From Synergistales bacterium (GTDB taxonomy: Bacteria > Synergistota > Synergistia > Synergistales > Aminiphilaceae), in NCBI GenBank assembly GCA_021736445.1, contig JAIPGA010000006.1, positions 1 to 54,726 on the forward strand: a DNA stretch of 54,726 nucleotides, written 5' to 3'. Below the pieces are notes generated by a model, which was not told the origin of the DNA, did no database searches, and saw only the letters and a program-made list of their open reading frames with translations. Every line of letters starts with the position of its first letter. Positions within the stretch are counted from its first letter, which is position 1. Below are positions 33,635 through 46,317 of the stretch, in pieces. A program made the translations under genes and the position numbers.

Positions 33635-34002
33635 TCTCTTCCCTCCAATACCACAACAGCAACCGCCATCCCCTCTTCATAGCTGATGCTGACAAAACTG
33701 GATGTCACCCCGCGACGCCGGAACATCCGCCCGACCCTCTCGTCGATGATCAGCGACGGGCCGTCACTCCCCCGTCGGAGCCCCACCCCGCGCAACCCCA
33801 GCGCGGCGAGCCCCTGCCCGCAGGCCTTGGCACAGGCCTCCCTGGCCGCGAAGGAGCCGGCCAGGGACTGGGCCATCCGATTCCCGCCACGGGCGTACTC
33901 CAGCTCTTCGTCCAGAAACACGCGCCGCAGAAAATGATCACTCCCTGCAGCCCGCGCCATTCTCCTGATTGAGCAGAGATCCACACCAACACCGACTATC
34001 AT
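33631..34002 (-). CDS. acpS: Holo-[acyl-carrier-protein] synthase
   Basis: 123 residues. AcpS transfers 4'-phosphopantetheine from CoA to apo-ACP. It has VGVDLCSIRRM (metal-binding Asp) at the start and SFAAREACAKACG with the second Glu, then SFVSISYEEGMAVA near the end. It is the first recognisable gene of the acpS-nnr-tsaE-tsaB run, a linkage common in bacteria. Confidence 0.93.
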   Translation of the reverse strand: MIVGVGVDLCSIRRMARAAGSDHFLRRVFLDEELEYARGGNRMAQSLAGSFAAREACAKACGQGLAALGLRGVGLRRGSDGPSLIIDERVGRMFRRRGVTSSFVSISYEEGMAVAVVVLEGRE

Positions 34003-34315
34003 GGGCTCACCCCGGGCACAAGTATACCGCTCTGCAGGTCGGCGAACAGAATCAATGATACACGGAAATGCCCATCTCTTCGATGGGCCATGGTATCCAG
34101 CCTCACAATTTTTTCATATAATACAATGAGCAACCACGCGGAGGCCGCGGAAGGGGGAATGACCGGCAATTCGGCAGGCTGACAATTTGGAAAGCAAATC
34201 GGTGGGCAACACTTAAGGGCTGACAAAAAGCCCCAAGGAGGAGAAAATGCCATCTTCCTGACAACAGAAAACGGGCTAGGAAGCGGACGTGGATTTCAGG
34301 GGGTATTTTTGCAAG
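34003..34315. other. About 310-bp gene-free interval upstream of acpS
   Basis: No convincing gene. It holds a perfect hairpin GCCCATC/GATGGGC (34070-34076, 34082-34088) in the acpS leader, and an AT-rich patch with TATAAT on the plus strand (34117-34122) but no good -35. Short open frames on both strands lack family-like sequence. A small RNA is possible but unsupported. Confidence 0.4.
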
Positions 34316-34319
34316 GCAG

Positions 34320-34353
34320 AAAAAACCCCTCATGCCCTGGGGCACAAGGGGTT
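34320..34353 (-). terminator. Intrinsic terminator after tRNA-Val
   Basis: On the minus strand the stem AACCCCT/AGGGGTT (34353-34347, 34330-34324) with an inner TGCCC/GGGCA pair is followed by six T residues (34325-34320 on the complement). It ends the tRNA-Val transcript. Confidence 0.85.
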
Positions 34354-34362
34354 GCTTTCAGA

Positions 34363-34437
34363 TGGTGGGTGGTATAGGACTCGAACCTATGACCTCTTCC
34401 GCGTCAAGGAAGCGTTCTTCCTCTGAACTAACCACCC
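34363..34437 (-). tRNA. tRNA-Val (anticodon GAC)
   Basis: 75 nt with encoded CCA. Acceptor stem GGGTGGT/ACCACCC, discriminator A, anticodon stem CTTCC/GGAAG with loop TTGACGC (anticodon GAC), T-loop GGTTCGAGTCC. It reads GUC and GUU codons. Confidence 0.95.
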
Positions 34438-34447
34438 AACGGCAGAG

Positions 34448-34476
34448 ATTCTACTCGACCAACGGGGAGTTGTCAA
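34448..34476 (-). promoter_or_regulatory. Strong tRNA-Val promoter overlapping the rlmB-like stop codon
   Basis: On the minus strand: consensus -35 TTGACA (34476-34471), 17-bp spacer, -10 TAGAAT (34453-34448). The -35 overlaps the last codon and stop of the upstream methyltransferase gene. Confidence 0.75.
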
Positions 34477-35220
34477 CATTTCCTTCGCCTGGCCCATTCG
34501 AACATCCCCAGTGCCGCGGCCACACTGGCGTTGAGCGAGGCCGTTGTCCCCTGAAGCGGTATGCGGTAGAGCATGTCGGCATTCCTGGTGACGGCATGGC
34601 CGAGCCCTCTTTCTTCGTTGCCCACCACCAGGACACAGCGTGCGGGCATGCCGTCACACTCCCAGAGCGAGGCAGATCCCTCAGGGTCGAGACCGACCAC
34701 CCACAGCCCCCGCTCCTTTGATTCCCGCAGCGCCCTGGAGAGATTGGGCACCGCGAAAAGCGGCAGACGCGCCGCCGCGCCGGCGCTGCTTTTCAGCACA
34801 CCGCCGGCGATCCGCGCCGAACGTCGTTCCGGCAGGACCACGGCAGCCGCGCCGCAGGCTTCGGCGGACCGGATCACCGCCCCCACATTGTGGGGATCCT
34901 GCAGATGGGCCAGGGCCACCACGAGCAGCGGCCCCTCTCCCTCCCGGGCCTCCAGGAAGGCTCCGAATCCCTTCTGTTCCAGCCGGCGGACCTCCGCGGC
35001 GATGCCCTGGTGTTTCGGCTCGCCCACCACTCTGGCAAGCTCCCCCCTGGCCAGGGTCTCCAGAGGGACCGCCCCGCGCTCCGTCAACCTGCGCACCTCT
35101 CTGAGGCGGTCATTTTCCGTGCCCTCCTGAACCAGCACCCGTTCCACATGGCCCGGGCTGTGCTCCAGAAGGGAGAGCACCGCCCACTTCCCGGTGCAGA
35201 AGAAGGTGCTCTGTACGCTC

Positions 35221-35228
<8 letters not shown>
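34473..35228 (-). CDS. rlmB: SpoU/TrmH-family RNA 2'-O-methyltransferase (RlmB-like)
   Basis: 251 residues. An N-terminal L30e-like substrate domain (about 10-80) precedes the SPOUT knot methyltransferase. Motifs: LAHLQDPHNVGAVIRSAEACG (motif 1), VVGNEERGLGHAV (motif 2) and IPLQGTTASLNASVAAALGMFEW (motif 3), the RlmB/TrmH pattern. It methylates a ribose 2'-O, probably in 23S rRNA; the target is inferred. ATG 35228 has GGAGG eight bases upstream and overlaps uvrA by eight. Confidence 0.87.
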
Positions 35229-38058
<2,830 letters not shown>

Positions 38059-40055
38059 CCGTCGGGGCACCTCCTTGCTCCTTGGAAATCAGATCTCTCA
38101 GCTGGGCCGCCCGCTCGAAGTCGAGGTTCTCCACGGCGTCCCACATCAACTCCTCCAGCGATTCCGGCGGCAGATCGCGGCTCTCGGCGACGCGCTCCCC
38201 CTTTCTCTTGGGTGTCGCCTCCTTCTCGATCAGCTCATCGGGGAGCAGGCTGGTGATGGCCTTCTCGATGCTCCGGGGCGTGATGCCGTGCTCCTCATTG
38301 AACCGCTGCTGGATACCGCGCCGCCGCGCCGTCTCCTGGTAGGCCTGGCGGATACCCCTGGTCTCTTCGTCGGCGTAGAGCACCACCGTACCGCTGATAT
38401 TCCGGGCCGCCCTGCCGATGATCTGGATGAGCGAACGCGCTGAGCGCAGGAACCCCTCCCTGTCGGCGTCGAGGATCGCCACCAGCGTCACCTCCGGGAG
38501 GTCGATCCCCTCCCGCAGGAGGTTCACCCCCACCAGGACATCGATGGTCCCCTGTCGGAGATCCCGGATCAGCTCCGCCCGCTCGAAGGCGTCGAGCTCG
38601 GAGTGGATATAGCGCACCTTGATCCCCAGCTCCCCCAGGTACTCGGCCAGATCCTCGGCGGAACGCTTGGTGAGGGTGGTGATGATGGCCCGCTCCCGGC
38701 GCTCCACGGTGCCGCGGATGCGTTCCATCACGTCGTCCACCTGGGTCTGCGCCGGAACGATGACCACCTCCGGGTCCACCACACCGGTGGGCCGGACGAT
38801 CTGCTCCACAATCCGGGAGGAGTGACTCCGCTCCCAGTCCGCCGGGGTCGCCGAGACCATGATGACCTGGTTCATGTACGACTGGAACTCCTCCCAGCGG
38901 AGGGGCCGGTTATCCAGCGCCGTGGGGAGGCGGAACCCGTAGTCCACCAGGGTCTGCTTGCGCGCCCGGTCGCCGTTGAACATCCCCTGGATCTGCGGGA
39001 TGGTCATGTGGGATTCGTCGATGACCATCAGGAAATCGTCGGGGAAGAAGTCCAGCAGCACGCCGGGAGGCTCGCCGGCGTTCCGGCCGTCGAGGTATAC
39101 AGAGTAGTTCTCGATGCCCGAACAGTAGCCCACCTCGGAGAGCATCTCCATATCGTAGCGCGTTCTGGAACGGATGCGCTGCGCCTCCACATACTTGCCC
39201 TCCCGTTCGAAGGCCTCGACCTGACGCTCCATATCCGCTTCGATCTGCGACAGAGCCTTCTGGATCGCCTCCGGCCCCGTCACGTAGTGCCGCGCCGGGT
39301 AGACGGCGCCGTGGTCCTTCTTCTCGATCCTGTGGCCGCTCACCGGGTCGATCTCGTCGATGGTCTCGATCTCGTCGTCGAAGAAGCTCACCCGCAGCGC
39401 CGTATCGCTGTAGGCGGGGTAGACCTCCACCACATCGCCCCGGACCCGGAAATAGCCCGGTTCCATGGCATAGTCGTTCCGCTCGTAGTAGCTCTGGACC
39501 AGTCGCTCCACAAAGGTCCGCCTGGTGACGGTCTCCCCCACGGAGAAGGAGAAGATGGCCTCCTCGTAGTTCCGGCGCTTCCCCAGGCCGTAGATACAGG
39601 AAACGCTGGCCACCACAATGACATCCCGCCGCTCGAGCAGGGATTTCGTGGTGGCCAGGCGGAGCTTCTCGATCCGCTCGTTGATGGAGGCATCCTTCTC
39701 GATATAGAGGTCCTGGGTGGGGACGTAGGCCTCCGGCTGGTAGTAGTCGTAGTAGCTCACAAAGTAATTCACCGAGTTGTTGGGGAAAAAGGCCTTGAAC
39801 TCGCTGTACAGCTGGGCCGCCAGTGTCTTGTTGTGAGCCATGACCAGCATGGGACGCTGGATCTGCATGGCCACATTGGCGATGGTGAAGGTCTTCCCGC
39901 TGCCGGTGACCCCCAGCAGGGTCTGGAGCTCTTCGCCCTGCTCGATGCCTTCGGTGAGCTCGCGGATCGCCTTCGGCTGATCCCCTGCCGGCTCCCAGTC
40001 CGCTTCCAGGGAAAATGCATGAGAGCTCATTCGCCGGCCCTCCTTGAACGCAATC

Positions 40056-40085
40056 CACGCGCTGCAGCTAGAGCTGCAGCGCGTG
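40056..40085. terminator. Perfect 14-bp hairpin between ftsH and uvrB
   Basis: CACGCGCTGCAGCT (40056-40069) and its exact complement at 40072-40085 leave a 2-base centre. It lies between the stop of ftsH and the start of uvrB, both on the minus strand. It lacks a T-run, so it may be a factor-dependent terminator, a processing site or a protein-binding palindrome. Confidence 0.5.
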
Positions 40086-40145
40086 TCCGATGCTCCCTTA
40101 TCCTGTCTCGGTTGCCCGTCGCCTCCGCCGTTGGACCGCGGCGGT

Positions 40146-42152
40146 CTAGGCTTGCCTGACGTTCTCGTCGGATTCGTGCTGCTTCTCCCCGGAATCGGCC
40201 TCGTCTGCGCCCGATTCCTCTTCGGCCGCCTGGGCCGCTTCTTCTGCTTCTGCTTCTGCTTCTGAGGAGGCATCCTCGTCGGCGGTCCGGTCCTCATCGT
40301 TCTCTTCAGAAGGGGCGGGTTCCTCCTCTTCCTTTTTCTCCTCCAGGGGCGGCAGCTCTCCCACCATCAGCTGTTCGAGATCGTCGGCCTCGATGACCTC
40401 ACGCTGGAGCAGCGACCTGGCGAGGCGTTCGAGGATCTCCTCGTTCTCGCCGAGGATCCGGGTCACCTCGTCGTAGCAATCGTCCATGATACTCCGGATC
40501 TCCTGGTCGATGGCGTAGGCCACCTCGTCGCTGTAGTTGCGATCCTCGCCGAGATCCCGGCCGAGGAAGACCTCGTGTTTCTTCCGGCCCAGGGTGATCG
40601 GTCCCAGACGGTCGCTCATGCCGTAGCGGGTCACCATCTCCCTGGCGATATCCGTGGCCCGCTCCAGGTCGTTCTGGGCACCGCTGGTCACGTCGCCGGT
40701 GTGCATATGCTCCGCCACCCGGCCGCCGAGGAGCACCTTGATCCTGTCGAGCATCTCGCTCTTGGAGATCAGGAACCGGTCCTCTTCGGGCAGCTGCAGC
40801 GTGTAGCCCAGCGCCTGGCTTCCCCTGGGGATGATGGAGATCTTGTGGACCGGGTCGGTCCCCGGCAGGAGCTTGGCGCAGATGGCGTGGCCCGACTCGT
40901 GGTAGGCGATGATGTCCTTCTCCTTGTCGCTGATGATCCGGCTCCGGCGCTCCGGACCGGCCAGCACACGGTCGATGGCCTCCTCGAGTTCGTCCATCTG
41001 GACCTTCTTCTTTTTGCGCCGCGCCGCCAGCAGCGAGGCCTCGTTGATCAGGTTGGCCAGATCGGCGCCGACGAAGCCCGGCGTCCGGCGGGCGATCACG
41101 TCGAGATCCACCTCGTCGTCGAGCTTTTTCTCCTTGGAATGGACCTCAAGGATCTCCTTGCGCCCCTTCACATCCGGACGATCCACCATGATCTGCCGGT
41201 CGAAACGGCCGGGGCGCAGCAGCGCCGGGTCAAGGATGTCGGGCCGGTTGGTGGCGGCGATCAGGATAATCCCGGTGGTGGCCTCGAAACCGTCCATCTC
41301 CACCAGCAGCTGATTGAGGGTCTGCTCCCGCTCGTCGTGCCCTCCGCCGAGGCCGGCGCCCCGCTGGCGTCCCACGGCATCGATCTCGTCGATGAAGATG
41401 ATGCAGGGCTGGGACTTGCGGGCCTGCTCAAAGAGATCCCGCACCCGGGCGGCGCCGACGCCGACGAACATCTCCACGAAGTCGGAACCGCTGATGCTGA
41501 AGAAGGGCACATCCGCCTCGCCGGCGGCTGCCCGCGAGAGCAGCGTTTTGCCCGTTCCAGGCGACCCCAGAAGGAGCACGCCCCGCGGCACCTGGGCCCC
41601 GAAGCTGGTAAAGCGATCCGGGTCCTTCAGGTATTCGATGACCTCCTGGAGCTCCTCCTTGGATTCGTCACAGCCGGCCACATCCGCGAAGGTCACCTTG
41701 GGGCGGTTGTCGATAAAGACCTTCGACTTGTTCTTGGCGAAGTTCATCACCTTGTTGCCGCCGCCCTGCATGTGGTAGATGATGAAGATCCACGCCCCGA
41801 TCAGAAGCATCGTCGGGAAGAGCGTGGACATGATGCTGGCCCACCAGGGGGTCTGCTGGGGCGGGTTCACCTTCACCTCGATATTCTTTTCGGCAAGCTT
41901 CGGGGCCATATCGCCGACCCCCACCACATGGGTCACAAAGGCGTTCCCGTCTTTGAAGACCCCTTCCACGCTGTTTTCCTTTATCGTCACACTCTGGACG
42001 CGGTCGGCATCCACCGCTTTGAGAAAGGAACTGTAGGAAATCTCCCGGGCTTGCTGCGGACCTGTCGTCGGTGTCAGAAAAACATTGACGATACTGACGA
42101 CAAGGACGATCAGCACCAGGTAAAGCCCCAGGTTCTTTGCAAGCCTCTTCAA
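40146..42152 (-). CDS. ftsH: ATP-dependent zinc metalloprotease FtsH
   Basis: 668 residues. Two membrane helices (about 8-25 and 108-126) flank the periplasmic domain. The AAA+ module has GSPGTGKT at 196-203 and FIDEIDAV near 253. The protease site is HESGH at 418-422, with the third metal ligand probably Asp in ATDIARE. It degrades membrane and some soluble regulators as a hexamer. Oddly the last 70 or so residues (about 597-668) are a low-complexity Glu/Asp/Ala tail. A TTG start at 42152 follows AAGGGTGG. It lies downstream of hpt and tilS, a widespread linkage. Confidence 0.95.
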   Translation of the reverse strand: MKRLAKNLGLYLVLIVLVVSIVNVFLTPTTGPQQAREISYSSFLKAVDADRVQSVTIKENSVEGVFKDGNAFVTHVVGVGDMAPKLAEKNIEVKVNPPQQTPWWASIMSTLFPTMLLIGAWIFIIYHMQGGGNKVMNFAKNKSKVFIDNRPKVTFADVAGCDESKEELQEVIEYLKDPDRFTSFGAQVPRGVLLLGSPGTGKTLLSRAAAGEADVPFFSISGSDFVEMFVGVGAARVRDLFEQARKSQPCIIFIDEIDAVGRQRGAGLGGGHDEREQTLNQLLVEMDGFEATTGIILIAATNRPDILDPALLRPGRFDRQIMVDRPDVKGRKEILEVHSKEKKLDDEVDLDVIARRTPGFVGADLANLINEASLLAARRKKKKVQMDELEEAIDRVLAGPERRSRIISDKEKDIIAYHESGHAICAKLLPGTDPVHKISIIPRGSQALGYTLQLPEEDRFLISKSEMLDRIKVLLGGRVAEHMHTGDVTSGAQNDLERATDIAREMVTRYGMSDRLGPITLGRKKHEVFLGRDLGEDRNYSDEVAYAIDQEIRSIMDDCYDEVTRILGENEEILERLARSLLQREVIEADDLEQLMVGELPPLEEKKEEEEPAPSEENDEDRTADEDASSEAEAEAEEAAQAAEEESGADEADSGEKQHESDENVRQA

Positions 42153-42183
42153 ACTCTAACCACCCTTTCGCGTGCGCCGCTCC

Positions 42184-42717
42184 CTAATTTTCTTCGATTG
42201 TTGCTATATCCGGCAGATTACGCCACCGTTCTCCAGCGTCAAGGCCGTATCCGACAACAAATTTGTCGGGGATACGGAATCCCGCGTAATCCACCGCGAC
42301 ATCCACCTCTCGCCGTTCGGGCTTGTCAAGCAGCGCACAGATCCTCGTGGACGCCGCAAGTCGCTCTCGAATGATCGAGGAGAGATAGGAGAGGGTGAGG
42401 CCGGTATCGACAATATCCTCGACGATGAGGATATGCTTGCTTCTGATATCGGCATCGAGATCCTTGACGATCTTGACGATTCCCGCGGATTTCGTTGCGT
42501 CACCGTAGGATGAGACAGCCATGAAGTCAATCCGCGTATCCACGCGTTCGTCGATATGACGGATCAAATCGGATAGAAAGACAAAGGCACCTTTGAGGAT
42601 ACCCACACATACCAGTTCGCTTCCTGCGTATTCATCTGAAATCTGCGTTCCCAATTCCTGCACCCGTGCGGCGATCTGGTCCCTGGAAAGCAGATTCTCT
42701 GCCAACGTCAACGCCAT
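42184..42717 (-). CDS. hpt: Hypoxanthine phosphoribosyltransferase
   Basis: 177 residues. Hpt forms IMP or GMP from hypoxanthine or guanine and PRPP. It has VCVGILKGAFVFLSDLIRHID, the flexible-loop region FMAVSSYGDATKSAGIV, the PRPP motif LIVEDIVDTGLTL, and FVVGYGLDAGERWRNLPDI at the C-terminus. It lies between tilS and ftsH in the canonical tilS-hpt-ftsH cluster. It complements gpt at 2565-3050. Confidence 0.94.
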   Translation of the reverse strand: MALTLAENLLSRDQIAARVQELGTQISDEYAGSELVCVGILKGAFVFLSDLIRHIDERVDTRIDFMAVSSYGDATKSAGIVKIVKDLDADIRSKHILIVEDIVDTGLTLSYLSSIIRERLAASTRICALLDKPERREVDVAVDYAGFRIPDKFVVGYGLDAGERWRNLPDIATIEEN

Positions 42718-42773
42718 CGGAGATCCAACACCCTCCCTGTCTACCTCGGTCCGTCCCTGCCTGCCGCCATCGG

Positions 42774-44195
42774 TCAGCCCTTTTCGGGGGCCTGGCCGCA
42801 GGCCGCATGTGCCGAATCCGGACCAAGGCTCATATTCAGCCGAATCATTCTAACATGATTTGATTTTTGTGCCGATGGATTGCCGTCGGATTTTCCGTTT
42901 CTTCCGCCCCAATAGGGCACCCACCACCGGCCGTCGCCACAGAGAACCACAGGCCACTGCGCTCTGGCCCACCAGGGGACAGCCCTTCTCTTCTTTTTGG
43001 GAAGGCCCCCGGACACCGGCCGAAGAAGGACCTCTTCGTCGGGTTCCACCGCAAAGCAGGTCGTCCAGCCGCTCTGCACCTCACCAGAGGTTGCTCCGGC
43101 ACACCCCACATCGAGGCGGATCTCCCAGGGGCCCCAGCGGAACCGGCCGTTGACGCCGGACCGGAGGGGGCATGAAGGCAACAGATCAAGCATACACCGT
43201 TTCCCCCATACAATCATACCCTTGCCGCAGAAGAGCTCAAAATCCTCTTTCCACTGGAACCGCCAGGAGGCGCTCCTGCGGAGGAGAGCGATCAGCTCCT
43301 CCAGCCGTTTCCGTTCCAGCGTGGGCAGACCAAGCCGCTCCGCCCCGACGCGGAAGAGGATCTGCAGCGCCGGATCCTCCCGGCGCCGCAGCGCTTCCTG
43401 CCTCCAGCAGTCCAGACCGAAGGGAAGCGTGTGCCGGATGGCGGAGATACGTGCCTCCGCCCACCGGCGGTCCCACAGCACCCGCTCCTCCGCTTCCTTC
43501 CCCAGCGAGAGGATATGCTTTCGGGCCCCACTGTTCACACTGTCGAAGCCCGGGATGAGCACGGCGCGGATGTAGTTCCTGCTGTACCGGATATCCCGGT
43601 TGGTGTGGTCTTCCTTCCACGTATAGCCATTCTCCAGCAGAAAGGCCCTGAGGGTTTCCTTGTCGATATCCAGGAGGGGACGGATGATCCGCCCCCGCTT
43701 CCGGGCGATCCCCTGCAGACCGTCGAGGCCGCTCCCCCGGGCGATATTGAACAGGATGCTCTCCACCTGGTCATCCTCGATGTGGGCCGTCGCGATCCAC
43801 GAGGCGCCATGGGCCGTTCCGGCCTGTTCCAGGAAGGCGTACCGGAGTCTTCTCCCGCACTGCTCTCCGCTTTCGTGGCGCTCTTTGCGCCTGGTGATGT
43901 TCGTTTGCCGGGATGAAAAGGGAAGGTGGAGGGAGGTGGCAAGCCTGCGGACAAAGGCCGCGTCCTCAAGGGATTCCTGACCGCGCATGCCGTGTTCGAG
44001 ATGTGCGACCACAAGCCGTCTGCGCTCCACGAGCGCCGCAAGGATCACCAGAAGGGCGACGGAATCGCATCCTCCGGAGACGGCGACCAGGATCGTTCCC
44101 GATCCGTAGAGCCATTCCTCTTTCTCTCCATGTCTGACCACAGATTCGCGGATTGCCGCGGGAAGGATCACGCGGCCACACTCGTACCGTTCCAT
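42774..44195 (-). CDS. tilS: tRNA(Ile)-lysidine synthase
   Basis: 473 residues. TilS converts C34 of tRNA-Ile2 (CAU) to lysidine so that it reads AUA. The PP-loop SGGCDS is at about 40-45, with LEHGMRG, TAHIEDDQVESILFNIARGSGLDGLQG and RPLLDI. The C-terminal third is the substrate-binding part, with a divergent Trp-rich end (about 405-435). ATG 44195. The two tRNAs with CAU anticodons lie directly upstream on the same strand. It is first of tilS-hpt-ftsH. Confidence 0.92.
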   Translation of the reverse strand: MERYECGRVILPAAIRESVVRHGEKEEWLYGSGTILVAVSGGCDSVALLVILAALVERRRLVVAHLEHGMRGQESLEDAAFVRRLATSLHLPFSSRQTNITRRKERHESGEQCGRRLRYAFLEQAGTAHGASWIATAHIEDDQVESILFNIARGSGLDGLQGIARKRGRIIRPLLDIDKETLRAFLLENGYTWKEDHTNRDIRYSRNYIRAVLIPGFDSVNSGARKHILSLGKEAEERVLWDRRWAEARISAIRHTLPFGLDCWRQEALRRREDPALQILFRVGAERLGLPTLERKRLEELIALLRRSASWRFQWKEDFELFCGKGMIVWGKRCMLDLLPSCPLRSGVNGRFRWGPWEIRLDVGCAGATSGEVQSGWTTCFAVEPDEEVLLRPVSGGLPKKKRRAVPWWARAQWPVVLCGDGRWWVPYWGGRNGKSDGNPSAQKSNHVRMIRLNMSLGPDSAHAACGQAPEKG

Positions 44196-44215
44196 CGCTC
44201 ACCACGCACAAATCA

Positions 44216-44236
44216 GGCGGGAGCAGCGCTCCCGCC
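44216..44236 (-). terminator. Hairpin between tRNA-Met and tilS
   Basis: GGCGGGAGC (44216-44224) pairs with GCTCCCGCC (44228-44236) around a 3-base loop. On the minus strand TGATTTGTG follows, so the T tail is weak. It may partly end the tRNA transcript or let it read into tilS. Confidence 0.55.
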
Positions 44237-44266
44237 CTCTATAAAACTGCTTTGAGCTTCCTTGCC

Positions 44267-44343
44267 TGGTGGCGGTGAGTGGGCTCGAACCACCGACCCT
44301 ACGGGTATGAACCGCATGCTCTTGCCAGCTGAGCTACACCGCC
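44267..44343 (-). tRNA. tRNA-Met (anticodon CAT, elongator type)
   Basis: 77 nt with encoded CCA. Acceptor stem GGCGGTG/CACCGCC (normal G1:C72 pair), discriminator A, anticodon stem TGCGG/CCGTA with loop TTCATAC. The normal first pair rules out an initiator. The loop TTCATAC is like the elongator Met of Bacillus, whereas tRNA-Ile2 usually has CTCATAA; this favours Met, but Ile2 cannot be fully excluded. Confidence 0.9.
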
Positions 44344-44347
44344 GAAT

Positions 44348-44424
<77 letters not shown>

Positions 44425-44449
44425 ATCCCTGTTTTTTGCGACAAGAGGA

Positions 44450-44478
44450 ATGATACCAAACCTCGCCGTCCCTGGCAA
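44450..44478 (-). promoter_or_regulatory. Predicted promoter of the tRNA-fMet/tRNA-Met transcript
   Basis: On the minus strand: -35 TTGCCA (44478-44473), 17-bp spacer, -10 TATCAT (44455-44450), about 25 bases before the tRNA-fMet 5' end. Confidence 0.65.
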
Positions 44479-44524
44479 GGGGTTTTCGCAAAAAAGTTTC
44501 AAATCCGTCGAACTGGGGCCGCGG

Positions 44525-45166
44525 CTATCCGGTCTGCGGTGCCGGCTCGGGAAACGGGACCAGTTCGAGCAGGGAATCCACCACAACGGCCGCGCCGGCT
44601 TCGGCAAGGTCATCGCGTCCCGTGGCCCCGGTCGCGACCCCGATCCCGGGGACACCACCCGCTACAGCCGTTCGCATATCGATGGCGGTGTCGCCCACAT
44701 AGCAGGCGCTCTCCTTCTCCCCGCCCAGCCTGTGGAGGGCCAGCTCGAGCATCGCCGGCGAGGGCTTTGCCGCAACCCCCTCTTCCAGACCGATCACCAG
44801 ATCCACGGCGTCGTTCAGCCCGATGGCGCCGGCTGCCTTCCCGGCATGGTGCCGGTTGGTGACAATCGCCGTGGCGATCCCCTCGTCACGGCAGTACGCC
44901 AGCAGCTGCCGGGCCCCCTCCATCAGGCTCAGCCGGGGATGCTCCTCCCCCCTGAGTCGGGAGCGGTAGATCTCCGGCCACTCGGGATCGTAGTCGCCCC
45001 AGAGTTCGATCAATGCTTCGCGGAAGGGCAGGCCGATAGTGGCCCGGACCTCTTCTTCCGAGCAACGGCGCAGACCCGCCTCCTCGGCGAGCCGGTTCAT
45101 GCAGTAGGTGATCGCCGGCGCGCTGTCCACCAGGGTCATGTCGAAATCAAAGAGTACCGTCTTCAT
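44525..45166 (-). CDS. HAD-family hydrolase (phosphoglycolate phosphatase-like)
   Basis: 213 residues. Motif I LFDFDMTLVDS has both Asp (the nucleophile and the acid); motif II is IVTNR, where Asn follows Thr; motif III Lys is in AAKPSP; motif IV is YVGDTAIDM. The helical cap (about 15-80) is of the Gph/PpaX C1 type. It removes phosphate from a small metabolite; the substrate is not predictable. ATG 45166 is preferred: GGAGG lies 11 bases upstream, and the ATG at 45184 would overlap the previous stop. Confidence 0.85.
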   Translation of the reverse strand: MKTVLFDFDMTLVDSAPAITYCMNRLAEEAGLRRCSEEEVRATIGLPFREALIELWGDYDPEWPEIYRSRLRGEEHPRLSLMEGARQLLAYCRDEGIATAIVTNRHHAGKAAGAIGLNDAVDLVIGLEEGVAAKPSPAMLELALHRLGGEKESACYVGDTAIDMRTAVAGGVPGIGVATGATGRDDLAEAGAAVVVDSLLELVPFPEPAPQTG

Positions 45167-45167
45167 C

Positions 45168-46121
45168 TCAGGGAATGCCTCCATCGTTCAATCCGATTCC
45201 TTCGGTAAGGGTCATCTGCCGCGGCCCCCGCTCCGGGGCGAAGCCGAACAGAGCCTGCATCTTCCGCGCACTCTCCACAGCCCAGTCCCGGTAGCAGTTG
45301 TTGAACATCACAAAGACCCGTCCTTCCTTCCAGACCTGTCCGGCGATCCGATCCTTCCACCCTTCCAGCTCGGCCGAGTCATAGCGGTAGGCAAACCGCT
45401 CCTGTACGGTAGCGCCCTTCTTCCTCCAGGCCCGCCTGTTGCGGCCGTGGAAACGGAGGACGCTCCCCCAGCTTGCCGTCCTGGGCCATTCCGGCGGCAC
45501 CGTCCAGGCGAGCTCCGGCTCGTCGACGCCGACGTAGGCGATGTTCTCCCGCTCCAGGGTCTTCAGAAAGGGCTGTCGGTTCTCCTCGTCAAACCAGGAA
45601 CGGTGGCGCACCTCCACAGCCACCTTCATGGGGGCGGCCACCTCGCTGATCCGGGTGAAGTACTCGAGGTTCTTCCGGGAGAACTTGAACCACGGCGGCA
45701 GCTGGAAGAGCAGGTATCCCATCCTCCCCATCCCCGCGAGGTGGCCGACGGACCGCTTGAAATAGGCCCAGAGCTGCCGCCGAACACCCAGCGGCAGATC
45801 CCAGAGGGTGACCCGCTCCTTTTTCTGCGGCGCGGCCCCCCGTGCCCAGGGGGGCAATCGCGTCACCACCACGGGATGGAAGGTGAAAAGCCCGAAGGCC
45901 TTTACGTTAAACAGAAAACGCGGCGGCGTCCGGGCGGCCCAGCGGTAGACCGTCTCCTGGGCCGGCATGGCATAGAAAGTGCTGTCTACCTCGACGGTAT
46001 CGAAGAACCTCGCGTAGTAGCGCAGCCGTTTGGCGGGTCTGTTTTCGCTCCCGGGATAGAACCCCGAATCGATCAGACTCGATTCCGCCCAGGAGCAGGT
46101 CCCGATCCGCAGCTCTCCCAT
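45168..46121 (-). CDS. DUF72 family protein
   Basis: 317 residues with a TIM-barrel-like DUF72 pattern: IGTCSWAESSL at the start, YYARFFDTVEVDSTFYAMP, FLFNVKAF, LLFQLPPWFKFS, VAVEVRHRSWF and VFVMFNNCYRDWAVESA. The biochemical function of DUF72 is unknown; some members are related in fold to sugar-isomerase-type barrels. ATG 46121 follows GGAGG. It precedes the HAD gene by one base, so the two are co-expressed. Confidence 0.88.
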   Translation of the reverse strand: MGELRIGTCSWAESSLIDSGFYPGSENRPAKRLRYYARFFDTVEVDSTFYAMPAQETVYRWAARTPPRFLFNVKAFGLFTFHPVVVTRLPPWARGAAPQKKERVTLWDLPLGVRRQLWAYFKRSVGHLAGMGRMGYLLFQLPPWFKFSRKNLEYFTRISEVAAPMKVAVEVRHRSWFDEENRQPFLKTLERENIAYVGVDEPELAWTVPPEWPRTASWGSVLRFHGRNRRAWRKKGATVQERFAYRYDSAELEGWKDRIAGQVWKEGRVFVMFNNCYRDWAVESARKMQALFGFAPERGPRQMTLTEGIGLNDGGIP

Positions 46122-46260
46122 GATGCCTCCTATCCGGCCCTTCCACAGCCTGCTCCTTCCGGTGCCGCGCTCCCCTCGGGAACACCGCACCGGCATGCCG
46201 GGATGTGGTACGCCCTGTAAGGCAGTATATCATCGTCGAGGAGGAAGGATGGCCAGACAA

Positions 46261-46305
46261 AGAAAAGCCCGCAGAACCAAGGGGCAAACCTCCCTGCTCT
46301 ACGGG
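46261..46305 (-). terminator. Intrinsic terminator after tRNA-Leu
   Basis: On the minus strand, CCCGTAGAGC (46305-46296) pairs (with two G:T pairs) with the run ending TCTGCGGG (46275-46268), followed by CTTTTCT. It ends the tRNA-Leu transcript. Confidence 0.7.
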
Positions 46306-46317
46306 AAACATCAGTTC

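Noticed and set aside
33999-34253. 84-residue minus-strand frame ending in the acpS start (ATGA overlap)
   Set aside because: The stop overlap is tempting, but the sequence is unlike any protein I know, the ribosome site abuts the ATG, and the frame crosses a hairpin. Left as unsupported.
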